Shown in pieces: positions 34,661 to 48,299 of a stretch of 64,000 bases of DNA; positions within the stretch are counted from its first letter, which is position 1; each line of letters begins with the position of its first letter. The notes under the pieces are model-generated. The model was not told the origin of the DNA, searched no databases, and was given only the letters and a program-made list of their open reading frames with translations. Source of the DNA: Toxonevra muliebris (taxonomy: Eukaryota > Arthropoda > Insecta > Diptera > Pallopteridae); contig OY829326.1 in NCBI GenBank assembly GCA_963691655.1, positions 115,045,388 through 115,109,387 on the forward strand, read 5' to 3'. Made by a program: the position numbers and the translations under genes.

Positions 34661-35423
34661 GTTTTGGCGGTAGAAATTTTGGGTAATTTTGTTTTGATGG
34701 TAGAAATTTTGGTTGATTTTGTTTCACTCAAACTCAATTTTCTTTGGTTTAAAAATCTAAACTTTTTGTAAGAATTTTAATGCCTTTTACTGTATGAACT
34801 AATATTTTTTCTTTGAATAAGTACTAAGTACTTAAAATATTAATAGATGTAAAACTTTAGTTCAAAATTAATTTTAATGTATTTTTTTTAATAAAATAAA
34901 AAATATTTAAACTGTAAAAAAAAAATTTAAGTTGTAACTAATTTTCACTTTTTTTGTAGTTTTTTAGTGTTTTTAGCGCTTTTTTGCAATTTTATTTTGC
35001 CTTTTTCTAAGTTTTTAAGTCTATAAAATCCGCTCCTTGTATACATATATAAGAAACCGGCAATGGCTATGGCTTTTTTCCCAAACGTTTGTTGTTGTTT
35101 TTTTTTTTAATCTTCCCTCGATTTGTTGACTTGCAAATTTACAGTGATGTAATTTCCATGACCGTGACTGTATGTGTATGTTTTTTTTGATGATTTTGCT
35201 AATTTCTAATCTAATGTCTATGTGAATATGTATGTTTAGGTATAACCTTCGAAGGCTTGCATATGTGAATAGAGAAATAAAACGGAAACATATAATTTTT
35301 ATTGCTTTAATTACTACCAAACAAAAAACAAAGAAACAAATAGAAGCGAACTACAACATTTTGGCCACACATGCTAACAACGAAATTAAATCATTTTAGT
35401 TACACATTTTTAAGCTGAAAATC

Positions 35424-35461
35424 TCTTTCTTTCTTTCTTTCTTTCTTTCTTTCATTCATTC
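35424..35461. repeat. CTTT/TTTC microsatellite
   Basis: About eight CTTT units followed by two TTCA units. Confidence 0.85.
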
Positions 35462-35964
35462 TTTAAGTGTACGGATATGACGATGAGTTTCCGCTCGTTG
35501 TGGTAGAGAGTTAACCGATAATTTAGAGTTTGATTCAAATACATATGCACGTAAAGTGTGGTATTACACGAGTGCCTACATATTTACGTAGAAGCCTTTT
35601 ATATGTATCCATAAAACAATGTTGCATTGTAATTTCTTAACTTGACTTTATCCGTACATGTTTAGGAGGTATGCCAGAATGATATTCTTTTCCTTTAGCC
35701 TTCTGATCGTTTCTATTTGTAATTGAACTTTACCGAACCGGTTTACCACGTTCCAGCGATGTGGAAGATGCGCTTCTTTACATTAATATTGTGTACATAA
35801 ATATGTATGTACCTCTACCTATGAATGTTAAATTTGAAGCTAATCTAAAACCACAATAAATACCGTTATATCTATAGTAGAAGCTAAAGAAACCACATAT
35901 ACTAACATATAAACTTATATATACTCTACTATATAACTTTGGATGGATGGAGATGGAGTGAAAG

Positions 35965-36060
35965 GTCGATCGGTCGTTCAGTCGGTCGGTTAGTTAGTTA
36001 AGTTGGTTGGTTGGTTAGATGGAGTTGGTTGGATGGTTGGTTGAATGTTTAGTTGATTGT
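35965..36060. repeat. GGTT/GGTC-rich cryptic simple repeat
   Basis: Repeated GGTCGGT, GTTAGTTA and GGTTGGTTGGTTAG variants with no fixed period, about 95 bp long. Confidence 0.6.
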
Positions 36061-38588
36061 TCAAGATCTTTTCGCTAGTTAATAGAGCAAGCAGGAGATA
36101 GGAAAAGAAAATGAAGAGAGTGGAAGTGAGTGAGTTGATCGGGGTAAAACTATGCGGGAAGCGATACTTGCATGCAGCATGCATTAGTACGAGTAGGTAA
36201 AACATTTTCGGTTAGCTTAGCGCGCGTATGCGTAGAGTTGTTGTTAATTTGTTGTTGTTGAAGTATTTTATATATATATATATATTTTTTTTTTCGAGAG
36301 AAAACAGAGTAAATGTTTTATGGTTAACCACAAAAATATGATTTTCTTTTTTTTATTCGTTTCTTTTGTAGTATTTTATTTTTACTTTAAATAAATTGCT
36401 TTTCTCAATTGTTTGCTTTTTTTTTTTTATCCCTCCTGTGTATCTTGATCTTTATCATCGTAAATATCATCATTATTATTTTTATTTTTTTGTGCCGTTG
36501 TTCTTTTTTTTTTTTTTTTTTTTGGTTGCTATAGTATAATTTTGTGTGTGCATTTGCATGGCAATTGTTTTTATCTCAATATGAGAAATTTTATAATTAT
36601 GCTATATTTACTACATAGAGCATGAACATGAGCATGAATAGTTAGTTATGTATATGAAACTCTATTTGGATATTTAGTTTTTTTTTTTGTATTTTTCTTC
36701 TTTTTTTTTGGGAATTTATAGTAAGATCGATAGAAAAAAGGGGCGCAGATTTTACATTTTGTGCTGTAGCTGCTGCAATTTTTGAGTTGAGCTTTTATTT
36801 TTTGTTGTCAGTCGTTATTATTTATTCCGCATAGACGACAGCGAGAAAATGTATTTTCTTTGCCAAGAAATATGTATTTGTCGTTTTTTGTTGTTAAACA
36901 ATATGTACATATGTATATATATAACAAACGAGCTACTATCTACTAAATTGCTTTGTATTATTTACAACTATTGACATTATCATACAGTCATCATTTTAAA
37001 ATTCAATCTTTTTTTCTACATAAATACTTACAGATTTATTATTGCATACTGCAGTAGAATTATATAAAGACATAGAAACGAAAATATTGCATAGATACAT
37101 AGTACTATGCCAATGATGTCATTACATAATTTATGTTTGTAAAATGTTCATTTGAGATAAGTTGACAAAAAATTGCTTGCCTCAGAAATGTTTCAATTAC
37201 ATTCGTATTTATACATATGTACATACAAATGTATGTAAGTAGTTTTCTTAAAAGCTGCAAATATATTTGGCATTTTGCCTTTGAATTAGAAATTTGTCTG
37301 CATGCTTGTTCTTTTTGTACCATTTGAAAGTTAAAATAAAAGATAAATATCTTCAGCGTAATTTGCTTTAAAATTCATTACTCTGCCTTCAACTATTAGT
37401 ATGTATAATCTTTGAAGCAATATTCTACATACATACAAACATACATATGTACTATATCTGTAAAAAGCCTTTCTGTTTTCAAAAGGACTATATTTATTTA
37501 TAAGAGGTTTATTTTACAGTATGAATCATTCCAAATAGCAGTTTCTTTAGTTGTATTTGTTCTGCACTAGTTGTTGAAATCAATGGAGAGGACTTCGACT
37601 TTCATTTTCCCAACTTTCGCCGAGTATTTTTTTTCTGATAGTGCGCAACTCTTGTAGTTGAATATGGTCCTTGCAAAGACTTGTTTACAGCTTAGAATTA
37701 ATATCGAAGCTTAGTCATGCTTTACAACTCACAACTTATTTCCATCACCCCCCTCCCCGTACTTGATTTATGCCATACGCTTTGCTTCTCAAATTTGTTT
37801 TTTTTTTGTCATAATACCCTTTTAGAAGGATATTGCAGTGAGTTTCTAGAGAAAAATTAAATATAGTGAATGAGCTCAATATTGATGGGGACTGTAGTCT
37901 TTTGCGTTGAGACGAGAAATCTTAATTAAGTAAAAGGAATAATGAATTGAGAGAACAGCAAAAGCAAAATGAGAAAACCTGGTATTAGTATTAGAAATAT
38001 GAGCATGAAAGATAAAAAAATGATCAAATTTGTATTGGGTTGGAGAATAATATTAATGGAGAAGCTTCCACAGAGCCTTCTTTTTAATCTAAGAGAGAAT
38101 ATATGGGTATTATTCAACGATAAAATGACACTTACTTCAAGAAACATACAGAACTTAAAAGGTAACCTTTAATTGTCTACAGAGTGTAATCGAAGACTTT
38201 TAAAAATCGTAATCAATGCCAGAAAATGCTCTAGGATGAATTCAAATCACTTGCCATTAACAGTTCAGACAGAATGTGGGAATTTAGCTAGCAACTCAAC
38301 AATAACATTCTCAACTATCCTTGCTCCTAGATCACAAGGTTCAGTTTTGAATCGTCGCTTTTGTTAAGAAAAATTTTAACCATTTGAAATTCTGCAACAG
38401 TAGTAACTTTCTACTAAAATATTAGAATGCGAGAGCTTAACCTATAAAGTACGTGAGCGAATCCGTTGAAAAACGAAAAATCTTCAATCACACGTTTTTA
38501 TCGTTACAAATTCAAATAGCAAATGGTATTATCGAATTTTTTTTTAATTTTTTTGTAAAGTTTCTGTCTTTGCGTTATACAACTGTGC

Positions 38589-38640
38589 AGGGCCGTAGCC
38601 AGACATTTTTTTTCGGGGGGGAGGGGGGTTTTCATTCGAA
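38589..38640. repeat. Possible end of a DNA element (CAGGGCCGTAGCCAG)
   Basis: CAGGGCCGTAGCCAGAC is followed by T and G runs. CAGGG starts and G-runs near the end occur in hAT-type elements. No complementary end was found in the window, so this is at best one terminus. Confidence 0.3.
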
Positions 38641-41364
38641 GAAAATATTCATAAATAATTTTTATCAAACTGATTTTTAAATACAATAAATTAAATCAAT
38701 GATACATTTGATGGGTCATATAAAATTAAAATTTTAGGAAAAATTTTCCGATTTTTTTTAATCTCAACATCAAAAAATGGCCAAAAGTGACAAAAAATTC
38801 CCAGAATAATCAAATTACATTTTTTCAAATAGATATTATTCAATGTGCATTCTAGTGCATTTTTTTTTTATCGTGAGGAACATAATTTCATTAACTCATT
38901 GACTTCCCACTACTGATGATGTACCCAACCTCAAAAAAAATTACCAAAAATTGTAGAGGCTCATTTTTTTCAAATGATCATCATTGGGAATTTGAGCCAT
39001 TATCAATGATAAGGAACCCGGATGAGGTTAGCTTATATTCCCTAAATTCGTGAAGTCACAGCATTGAAAGAGATCTTTCTAGTCGTGGTGCTCTATTCTA
39101 TTTTATTAATTTTTAAACTTTTCAAACTGATTCAGGACGAAACCTTAATTCAAAAACAGTTACTGACCTAGAAAAACTAACTGGTCAGAACCAGAACGTT
39201 TTCTGGTAACTTTTTTTTATCTGCATTAACGTATTTTTCTTTTTTGTGCGTATACGCATCATTAGGACTTAATGAGTTAACTCATTTTAGCCCGGTACTA
39301 AATAGCTGTCCTGATCCAATTTTGAACATTTTTCAAACACAATTTCCAAATGAGAGATTTTAATACTCTAAAAAATTAAACAAATTTTATTTCTTAATTT
39401 TAGAGGATTTAGTAGTTTTTAACTTTTCCTTAGAAAATAAGGTGACCAGGTGTAAAAAAAAAACTAAAAATATTTTTACGCACATCATGAGCACAGTCAT
39501 TAATACAGTATTTTAGAAGTTATTATAAGTTAAAGACAGCGAATTGTAAAAAACTTTTGGAAAACTTTTGTTTAATTTTGCTTATTTTTCCATATGTTTT
39601 TTTTTTCACAAAAGTTTGGTCATCTATAGTCTTTAGAAAATAATACGAAGATGTGTAGTTATAATTTCTACATCAAGTTTTTTAATTTATCTAAATTAAT
39701 TTCTCATTTTAAATGCAAAATAATTAATCGACCAGCAGAGCGAAATGGGTTAAAGAGAATCTTACTAGGTTTTACTATTGCAGAACCTTTACGAGTTCTA
39801 GAAACAATAGTTCCCACTCAAAGGTTGTTTGATGTGACTATAAACAAACCATGGAATTACTCATTGAAACTGGGAAAGAATGGTTTAAAGAGACTCGGCT
39901 ACTTCTTGCATTATGAATTTTGAGCTTGCTCATCTATCTAGTGATCCTGACATCTGGGTGTAATGCGGTAGAACAAAACATTGATTTATGCATACTATAC
40001 TATAAATTCTACGCGAAAAATGTGCAAAATACATTAAATTAATAAAGTGCTTAAATTTTAATTTGAATGTTGATAAAACTATTTTGCAATTAAGTTAACA
40101 TAAACAATATTAAATAATGAATATATCGCTTGTTTGCTGCAAGTCAAAAAAACAAATATTCGAGAAAATCGCAATAAAAGATTTTAATGAACCACCACCA
40201 GGTAGAACACATTAAGGATACATTTTCTTCTTACGAGGAGAGCTCTTAAGATACCATTACAATTTTTTTTTACACTGTTATTTCTGTATACCTGACGACC
40301 CCGATAGATAAATTTTATGTGAGACATATTTAAGTTGCAAATTAAACTTTTTCTGTCTCTCGAAAATCAATAAAACTAAAATTCGTTTCCATACAATTAT
40401 GGGTACTTAATGTACAAACAAAATTAACCTGATTTCTAAAATTATTATACCATTTTTTTCTCATATGTAGTTAAAAGTGCATTGCATTTGAATTGTAGAA
40501 AAATTAACTTGATTTTTAGTGTGGGGAGAAAAAGTAGGACAATTTTTATGTATACTTTTTAGAATGAAAGCACATAATTCTAAAGTATTTATTGTCCACG
40601 TATAATTCACTTTAAAAACCAAAATGACTAAGTTCTAACTTTCTTTTACTGTATGCAATAATGACTGAAAATCAAAAGCTTAATACCTAAATATAGTATG
40701 ACAAAAAATTTAACCTTTTACTCTTCTCGTTAAAACAGAAATGTCATCGACCATAAGCAAAAGTCATAAACTAAGTGGTGAAATTCACATACCAGCACTT
40801 TTTATTTAATTTTCATTTGGTATATGCACGTGACTAATATAAAATTATATTTAAAATAATAAAATTAACAAACCTAAACTTTAGACAATAAATTTAACCT
40901 TTTTTCAATAACCGATTATTATTTAATAAAAAAAAGTCAATAGGTTTCACTTTTATTGAGATTATTCAACTTTAAGAGACTTAAATGCAGTCATAAAATA
41001 AAACAAATAAAAGAGAAAACATCATCCTTATGTTTTTTCATGATTTACCTAATTTCACAAAAAAAAAAAAATTGCAATGCATTTATTGATTTAACCTTCA
41101 TTCGTCCCTAGTGTCAATTTGACTTTATTTTAGACTTTCAACGTGAATATCTTGCGACTTTCGTTTTTAGTCTTTATAAGTTTTATTTCGTAGCAAGAAA
41201 TGCTGTATTAATTTTGCTGAGCTGTTAACAGAAAAAAAGCGTATGTGTCCCTTAGTGTCAAAATGACACTATATGCGTACCTCAGAGCAAAAGCGAATTA
41301 AAACTATAAAATAAAAATATTTTATGATAACAAAATATATGTCGATTATTTTTACCCTCACTAT
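38641..41364. other. Non-coding stretch
   Basis: AT-rich DNA without supported exons. AACCTTCATTCGTCCCTAGT (about 41093) and CCCTTAGTGTCAAAATGACACT (about 41248) resemble piggyBac-type terminal and subterminal sequence, but no TTAA-bounded pair was found. Confidence 0.4.
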
Positions 41365-42333
41365 CAGCGATGCCAACTTGCGGGGAATTCCCCGATTTGC
41401 GGGGAGTTTTACTGGGTGCGGGGAATCGGGGAATGAGCTATTTTTTGCGGGGAATTTGAAGTCGTTCAGCTTTTAGTCATAAAAGTCTGCAGAATATTTT
41501 TTGTCAAATTTTATGTAATGTAAAACGTTTAACTTGCGCAATATTTTTTATTTTGGGTCTTAAAATCTTCGTCTTTTCTTAAGTGGGCCCTGCGATTTAT
41601 TGGTTTGGAGAAATCGATTTTTAAAAAAGAGTGCTATTTGAAAGTATTTTGTGAAAATTTCAGAGACGCGGCGCTTCGTCTTTCATTTCGACCGTTCTGA
41701 AAGCTATGCCTTAGTCCAGCACCTCCTGATTAATAACTCTTAATCCTTGCTGACTAATCTGTTAACTTACAAACTACGATCAGCCATCATAAAGAAGATG
41801 AAATATATTTTATATGTTAAAAACTGATAACTTTTATTTGAGTCAAAAGAGAGCCCATGTCTTCTCCTTTGCAAACTTTGATATTCAAAAGTGGGCTGAC
41901 GCTTGCTTATCTATCAAAATGAATGTCTAGTAACTCGAAACACTTCATCTCGTTCAAATTTGGTGTGGCAACTACTACCCAATAGGATTAAACTTTATGC
42001 TAGCTTGAGCCGGATCGATTTTGAGAGTGGGTTTCCTTGAAGTGAAATCTCCCATGTGCCAAAAGAATTCCGGAGTCAGAAGGTACATTTCTATTAATCT
42101 ACCAGTCCCGTAAAAATTGGTTAACTTTTGGACCGAGAAAGTTCAGGGTCACCTTAATATAACACTCATTGAGGTCAATTTTAGATAATTTTTCGTTTTT
42201 GTAAAATGTTTATATGTATGGAAAGTGCGTGTCGCGCTGTTATGAAATTATATCGATGCGGGGAATTCGATCGAAAATCGGGGAATTTCTCGAGGGCTAT
42301 CGGGGAGAAAGAAAAAATGAGTTGGCATCCCTG
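41365..42333. mobile_element. Non-autonomous hAT element with perfect 8-bp TSD
   Basis: The left end CAGCGATGCCAACT and right end AGTTGGCATCCCTG are inverted repeats with one mismatch. CTCACTAT is directly repeated outside both ends (41357-41364, 42334-42341). GCGGGGAATT and CGGGGAAT motifs recur near both ends. It is 969 bp long with no transposase, so it depends on a hAT enzyme from elsewhere. The exact duplication suggests a fairly recent insertion. Confidence 0.9.
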
Positions 42334-42390
42334 CTCACTATACTCTTTCACTCTGGTTCTCGACACTTGACTGAAATATTTGTTACACTT

Positions 42391-42530
42391 TTACCCTGAA
42401 TTGACGAATATGACAGTAATTGGAAACATCAATGATTCGGCCGATATAGCGGCTATTTCTAGGCGGATGTTGGCCTTAAGTTCGTCTAGGGTCCTTATTT
42501 GTTGATATCGATACCTCAGTTCCAAAGTGT
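42391..42530 (-). pseudogene. Mariner-like transposase C-terminal fragment
   Basis: On the minus strand a short frame reads QQIRTLDELKANIRLEIAAI then SAESL, the helix that follows the catalytic core in SETMAR/mariner-like insect transposases (usual form TLDELKxxIRxEIxxIPxExL). It stands alone, so it is a relic. The left edge of an inverted repeat (42504-42533 with 42739-42768, GTTACACTTTGGAACTGAG) overlaps it. Confidence 0.55.
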
Positions 42531-42533
42531 AAC

Positions 42534-45500
42534 AGATCCGAAATTTGATGAATTTGAGATAAGTATGAGAAACTATTCTCGGAACGATTATGCACCATTT
42601 CCAAAGAATAACAGGTCGACAGCTCAATGTAGTTCAGTTGTTACTCCCTATATTTTATCATAAGTCTAGATTATTTTCTTTCCACACAGTAACAACTCCA
42701 GTTGTTTCCCTTTGGTACTGAAAATATTTACACTTGACTTGTTACACTTTGGAACTGAGATATCGATATTAACCTTTAACTTCAAGTAGCCCAAGAGGAA
42801 AAAGTCCAGCCAAAATCACCATTTTTTGGTATCAACCAACCGGGTAATAATGGCTTCAAAAAAAATTAGTGAGGTAGAGCACCGTCTTGTTGAAACCAGA
42901 AGTGCTCCAAATCATTTTCAAGAACAATCGGCTTCAAAACATCAAAATAACTTCTCTACGGGAAAATTGAGAAATTATATTGAATGTACAACTGAACAAT
43001 TTCAGAGCGTTTTTTCTGAGTATACTGTTCCATGGTATATGGTATCTCATTAGTCGATCTGACAGCGATGTCAAAAGTTACAGCGTTTGGCAGATGCTTC
43101 CACTTCAAATGGCCTACCCTGTAGTAGCGAACAGAGTGATTCCGAATATAAGGTAAGCAGCAGCTTCTCGAGATGAAAATGTATGGATATGGTCGAAAGA
43201 CAAAAAAAAAAAAAAAAAAACAATATTCCAGAGGTCCATCACCGCCAGCAACAGAAAAAATGAAGAACTCATTTATTTTACGCTCTGATACAGATAAAAA
43301 ATATAAAATGCAATAGACGGTAAAATCCAATAACTTTTTTAGGACCAACACTGTATGCGTCTTCACGTCTTCGCTCATGCTTTTCATTGAATTTCAATGT
43401 TTGTAATTCATGTGCAGAGCCATTAAATGGATTAGTTTTTTAGTGCCTGTGGTTTATTTAGCATTTTTAATTTCAGCAATTGATGAAAAGGAATAAAAGG
43501 ATAAAGTCAATAATCTTTGGTCGAACTGGGCAAAGTTTGGGTAATACGAAAATTGCAGCTACAAAAAAACTTTACAAAGAAATGGCCATATGAGCGTGAC
43601 AAATCTCGAACTAAACATAATTATTGCACTTAACAACCTGAGTGATTCCACTCGCAGACTTCTAAAGTTACATATTGGAAATATTTGTACATGAAAAATT
43701 TTTCCACACACATACTCTGAATATTCTGAATATGAGCCAAATCAGACCATAAAAATATATTTTCGAAATATCCGCCAATTACCGGATCAATTTTGTTTTT
43801 TTAATTTTTCAAACCAAACTCCATACAGTGAAACTACAGGGACTCTTTAAGTTGCGGAAATGAGGAACGGATAAAGGTTAAATTATAATTTACTGTAATA
43901 AGTAAGTATGTAGTAATTGAAGGTAAAAAATAGTGTCATCATGTCATGTATAAGGTTTTTCCAGCCCTGCATATCGATTTTTTAATTGCTATGTCCACAT
44001 AGCGTAAAACACTTACCATTAACCATTTATAATAGAAATATAATTTGTTGCTAACTTTAGCATCACAATGTGGTTGGTCATTGTGGTTGTTGCTCTTTGG
44101 CTGTCTAAATGCAATAGCCAATATTGCTGAAACGATTACTTACATCTAAAGACATCACATTGAGACTTTCATTAGGAAATTGAATTTTTTTAAGGTGAGG
44201 TTTTTTACACTACCACGCAGGTTTTCTTATGTAAGGATATATATTTTTTTTTCGTTTTTTGTTATTAATGTTGGGATTGGAAATAATTACAAGCTAAAAT
44301 AGGAAACTTAAGGAAATAGGTGTGCGCACATTGTAGAACCTACAATCTTCCCAGCTGATAAGCCACAATGTTTTGTTGACTTCAATTTGTATTGGAGCAA
44401 TACAATTTTGTATCTAGTATCTAACTATGTATTGTTAGGTAGTTTTTTTTTTTTTGTATTTTTATCAATGTTTGTCTACGTTTTTTTTTTTTTAAGCAAG
44501 CTTTTATTAATGTTTGGAAAAATTGAACATGTCATTCTCATTATTCATTCGGGGGGTTTTTTTTGTCTATAATATGGTTAGGGGGTAAATATGTAAAGTG
44601 TGAATTACAAATGGCTTATAGTTCAGTTATTCTTTTAAAATTTAAAACTTGAAGTCACTGTATTTTATATTTTCGATATAAAGACAAGATTTTTGTCTGT
44701 ACTTTTCATCTGTTGGCTAAAGTTGGAATTTACACAGGAAGAGTGTAAAATGATGTTAAAACCCCCCTTTTGGGGCTGGAATGTGTATGTATCTACAAAA
44801 AAATATCAATAAAGAGAAGATAAATATTAATTCAAAATTTTAGCTTAAGGAAAAATACCAATTTTTTTTGTATTCATATTTTCGAAATAAATAACGAGAA
44901 TATTTAAGTCATTAACAGGTAAAGAGCTCTATGATGCGTGTATGTAAAACTTGGCTATTGTACTACAATATTTGATAGTAATATTAAAGAACTTTATATG
45001 ATAGTAAATTGTACTTATTTATTTTTATTCTAAAGTTATTCCAATGAAGGTTTTTTTAGGTGTGCGAGATTATATAGCATGTGTGTTCAAATTAATCTAA
45101 ATACAAGTGTGACATATTTTATTAGAACCCCCTAAGAGTTGGAAAATGTTAAAGATAGCTATTGAAATTTTTGGTAATTTATTGGGGTAATTTTTTTTTT
45201 TTTTTTATAACTTTTTTTTAATTTTATAAAACAAAAATTGAGGGAAGGCTTTTAATGAAATAATTCTACAAAATTTCATTATTTTGTATAACAACTGTTG
45301 AGGGTTTCTTATGATTTAAAGGTTTCCAGCATACAAATAAAAAAAGATTTTCCTCAATAAAAAATAAAAGAATTTCTGGTATGTTTCTGGTATCTGAACT
45401 CTGATGTTTAATATTGCAAAATATTCAGAGAAAAATAAAAAAATACCATAAAATTATACTAAGAGGGATGAAAGTGGTTGCACTAAATGCAGCACTGACA

Positions 45501-45708
45501 TAAATTACAGCTATAAATTCTAAATAAGAGAAAAAAAAAAAATTAAGACAGAAAACGGTCTGGCTGACGCACATATGTATGAATATAATTTGGGATACCC
45601 TATAAGATAAGGGTGGGCTGACTGACTGAACTAACTACCCACGCATTTATGAGATTTCCAATATACATAAATATATGTATGTATATATAGAACTATGTAT
45701 ATACATTA
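42534..45708. other. Non-coding stretch
   Basis: No supported exon. A poly(A) run lies at 43201-43220 and long T runs occur at 44440-44455, 44481-44493 and 45189-45206. GGCTCATATTCAGAATATTC (minus strand, about 43733) is shared with 29671. Otherwise I see nothing I can name. Confidence 0.4.
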
Positions 45709-46455
45709 AGGCGGGTCAAATTTGTTTGCCCGCAAAACGTATAGTAAAAAAAAAAATATATACAGATGATTCTAAGTAAATTTGCCAAAAAAAACCATAA
45801 CTCTAAAATCAGTTTCGAGGTTCCGGATTTTTAAAAATAGGCATTAATACCTTTCAACAAAAAATTAAAGTCATACAAAATTTATAAAGTGTAGAAAAAA
45901 ATTAAAATTGTATTGCTCTTTGTCGTTTAGGGGGTCGTCTTATGTTGTAACAGCTGTTTTTTTAGCATTTTTATGACGAACAATGAAAATAAATTAGCTC
46001 TGTATTTTTATCATATTTATTTATTAACATTTCAAGAATCATTTAAAATTTACCAATATATACAGCTAAATCGATACCCGTCTCAAAAAAAAGTTGACCG
46101 ATGCCTGCCATGATTCCAGCTGTTCTGCTCATTTTAAATCAAAAATTGAAACAACATTTTAATTGGTAGATCTATGCCTACAGCCTGAGCTAGAACTAAG
46201 TCAAAATATTGAAAATTAATTTTTTAAAATTTTAGCTTGAAAAAAAAACTAGGACAGATATCACGATGATCTTGGTTCGGGCTAAAACCATAGATGTATT
46301 GAAGATAGTATGAAAATTTGAGGTCAATCGTTTCATTAGTTTTGTTGATAACATAGCGGCCATTTCGAAAAATGCGGTTTAAGAAAAACGCGTTTGAAAG
46401 TTCAAGTATGTATCACTGCTGTGCCTGCGCCTGCCAAGAAGTTCTACATTTACAC

Positions 46456-46803
46456 TACGTCTACACTTGCCAGTGCTGGCATGCCAATTGAGAATACTTA
46501 TTATCTATCAAAAAACAGAAAATTTGTCTTTGTTACGTAGGCGTCCTGCCAATTATTATGCCAATTCATTTCCAACAAAATGTCAAGCACTTAATTTCTA
46601 ACAATTTGCTCGCTCTGCTCTACATTGTTTTAGTTTTCTCTCACAAATTTGCAGAAACGTCAAATATTGCCAGCTTACGTCAAATCATTGGCATCGAAAT
46701 ATGCTTGCCAGTGACTCTACCAATGAAAAAAGTGTGAGTGTATTAGTGAAAAAGTGGGAGTGTGTTAGTCCTGGCATGCCAGCACTGGCAGGTGTAGACG
46801 CTG
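46456..46803. mobile_element. Nested MITE with 29-bp TIR
   Basis: ACGTCTACACTTGCCAGTGC at the left (46457 on) and GCACTGGCAGGTGTAGACG at the right are inverted copies, extending inward through TGGCATGCCA, with one mismatch in about 29 bp. No coding frame and no clear target duplication. Its position splits the 45709-48718 element, so it inserted later. Confidence 0.65.
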
Positions 46804-47822
46804 GGTTATAATCCGCCATATACATTGACGACGACAGCTACACGACTGCATCTGTCTTATGGACACGATTATTTTGGCGACGGCATCACCACATGACTAC
46901 CGAACACAATTGTGGCTGTCGTCAATTTAAATCTCTTTCTAATTCGACAAGCAACAGAAGAAGAAAACAGTTTGCTTGCAGCTGATGGTATCGCTTTCAT
47001 AGTATCGCTGTTATGGCGACAGTAGAAGCTGACGGAATTTCGTGTGTTCGTGTAACCGTGTATGGACCATAACTTTCGATCGACTTTGGATCTCAAAAAA
47101 ATCGTTATTGAAGAGATTTAGGCTAAAAAAATGTATCGATTATTTTAACGGCCCTCTATTTTCCTTCGACTTTCAATTGTCACCACCATCAATTTTTCAC
47201 GGTTTTTTTTTCTGAATCACGTCGGGAAACGCTTATTAATAATTCTACATATTTTGTCATTCCTTGTATGTGCAACGAAATTTGTGGATCAAAAAGTGGT
47301 GACTCGTCAAATTCTAAATATTCTATTAAATACAAATATAATTTCTTATTTCTTTATGAATTAACCTTTTCATGCCCGAATTCCGAAGAGGGCTTGATGG
47401 AAACCTTTTATGTTGAATTATGGTTACTTACGACTTTCCATATTGATTTGTTTGCCCTTTATTAAAGGTTAAAAAAACATAGCTATGGAGCTGTAAACAA
47501 CCACTGGATAACCCTTTTTATCCAATATTTTTATTTTCATATTCTCTTGCCTTTTATAAAACATATTTTATAATAAGAAATTTCCGCTTAGTAATAGTTT
47601 AAAGCATTTTTTTTAAATTAGTGAAAACGATTTTATGAATAACTTTTGCACTTAGGCTTCTGACCTGACTTCAACTTCAAAGGCAAAAAATGTAAAAAAA
47701 ATATCATATGCACAAAATTTCGAATGTTTGGCAATCAGAAAACGTGAAGAATACCTAACACAACTGAATGCATATATTATTACTTTCAAAATGTGTTAAA
47801 CACCTATTTTATGCCACATTAA

Positions 47823-48299
47823 CCCTTCGGAAGGCGCGCTTTGAAAAGTTACACGAGAGGACGCGCCGCGGCAATTTAGCCGCAAGGTAAATTTCATAGT
47901 ATCGACTGCAATTTTTCTTAGTTATTTGCTATAATCATTAATATAAAACAACTGATTGCTTTTTTGTGATATTGAAATATATTTTAAGCATTTATATTTA
48001 AATATTTATTTGTCATCGTTTTGACTTTGAAAAATTTTCATCAAGCTACCCTTGAATTTTTTCGTTACACGAGAGGGCTCGCCGCAGCAAATTAGCCGCA
48101 AAAGCGAGATACCAATTTTCAAACACAAATAGCAGCTCAACGATGTAACGCAGAAACCAACGGCTAACGGTAAACCACTCTGCATCTCAAAACTTACAAA
48201 GTCACTTGAGTGGCAGCGGTCGGCTACTTGGATTTGTTTTTTAAAAACACAAAATAAACAATTTGCGGCTAACTTGCCGTGGAGCGCCCCCTCGAAGGG
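47823..48299. mobile_element. piggyBac-type MITE with TTAA target duplication
   Basis: TTAA lies outside both ends (47819-47822, 48300-48303). The ends CCCTTCGGAAGGCGCGC and GAGCGCCCCCTCGAAGGG are imperfect inverted repeats starting CCCTTCG, as in piggyBac elements. A 37-bp segment beginning TTACACGAGAGG is directly repeated at 47849 and 48065 with few mismatches, each followed by TTAGCCGCAA. It is 477 bp with no transposase. Confidence 0.82.

Larger units (their letters stand above)
34780..38585. other. Non-coding, simple-sequence-rich stretch
   Basis: No supported exon. It contains a CTTT microsatellite (35424-35452), a GGTT/GGTC-rich cryptic repeat (about 35965-36060), a TA run (about 36268-36285) and long T tracts (for example 36507-36525). 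Such sequence is usual for long fly introns or intergenic DNA. Confidence 0.45.

Noticed and set aside
36869..37323. Possible coding exon around a 72-codon minus frame
   Set aside because: Low-complexity AT-rich composition and no conserved motif.
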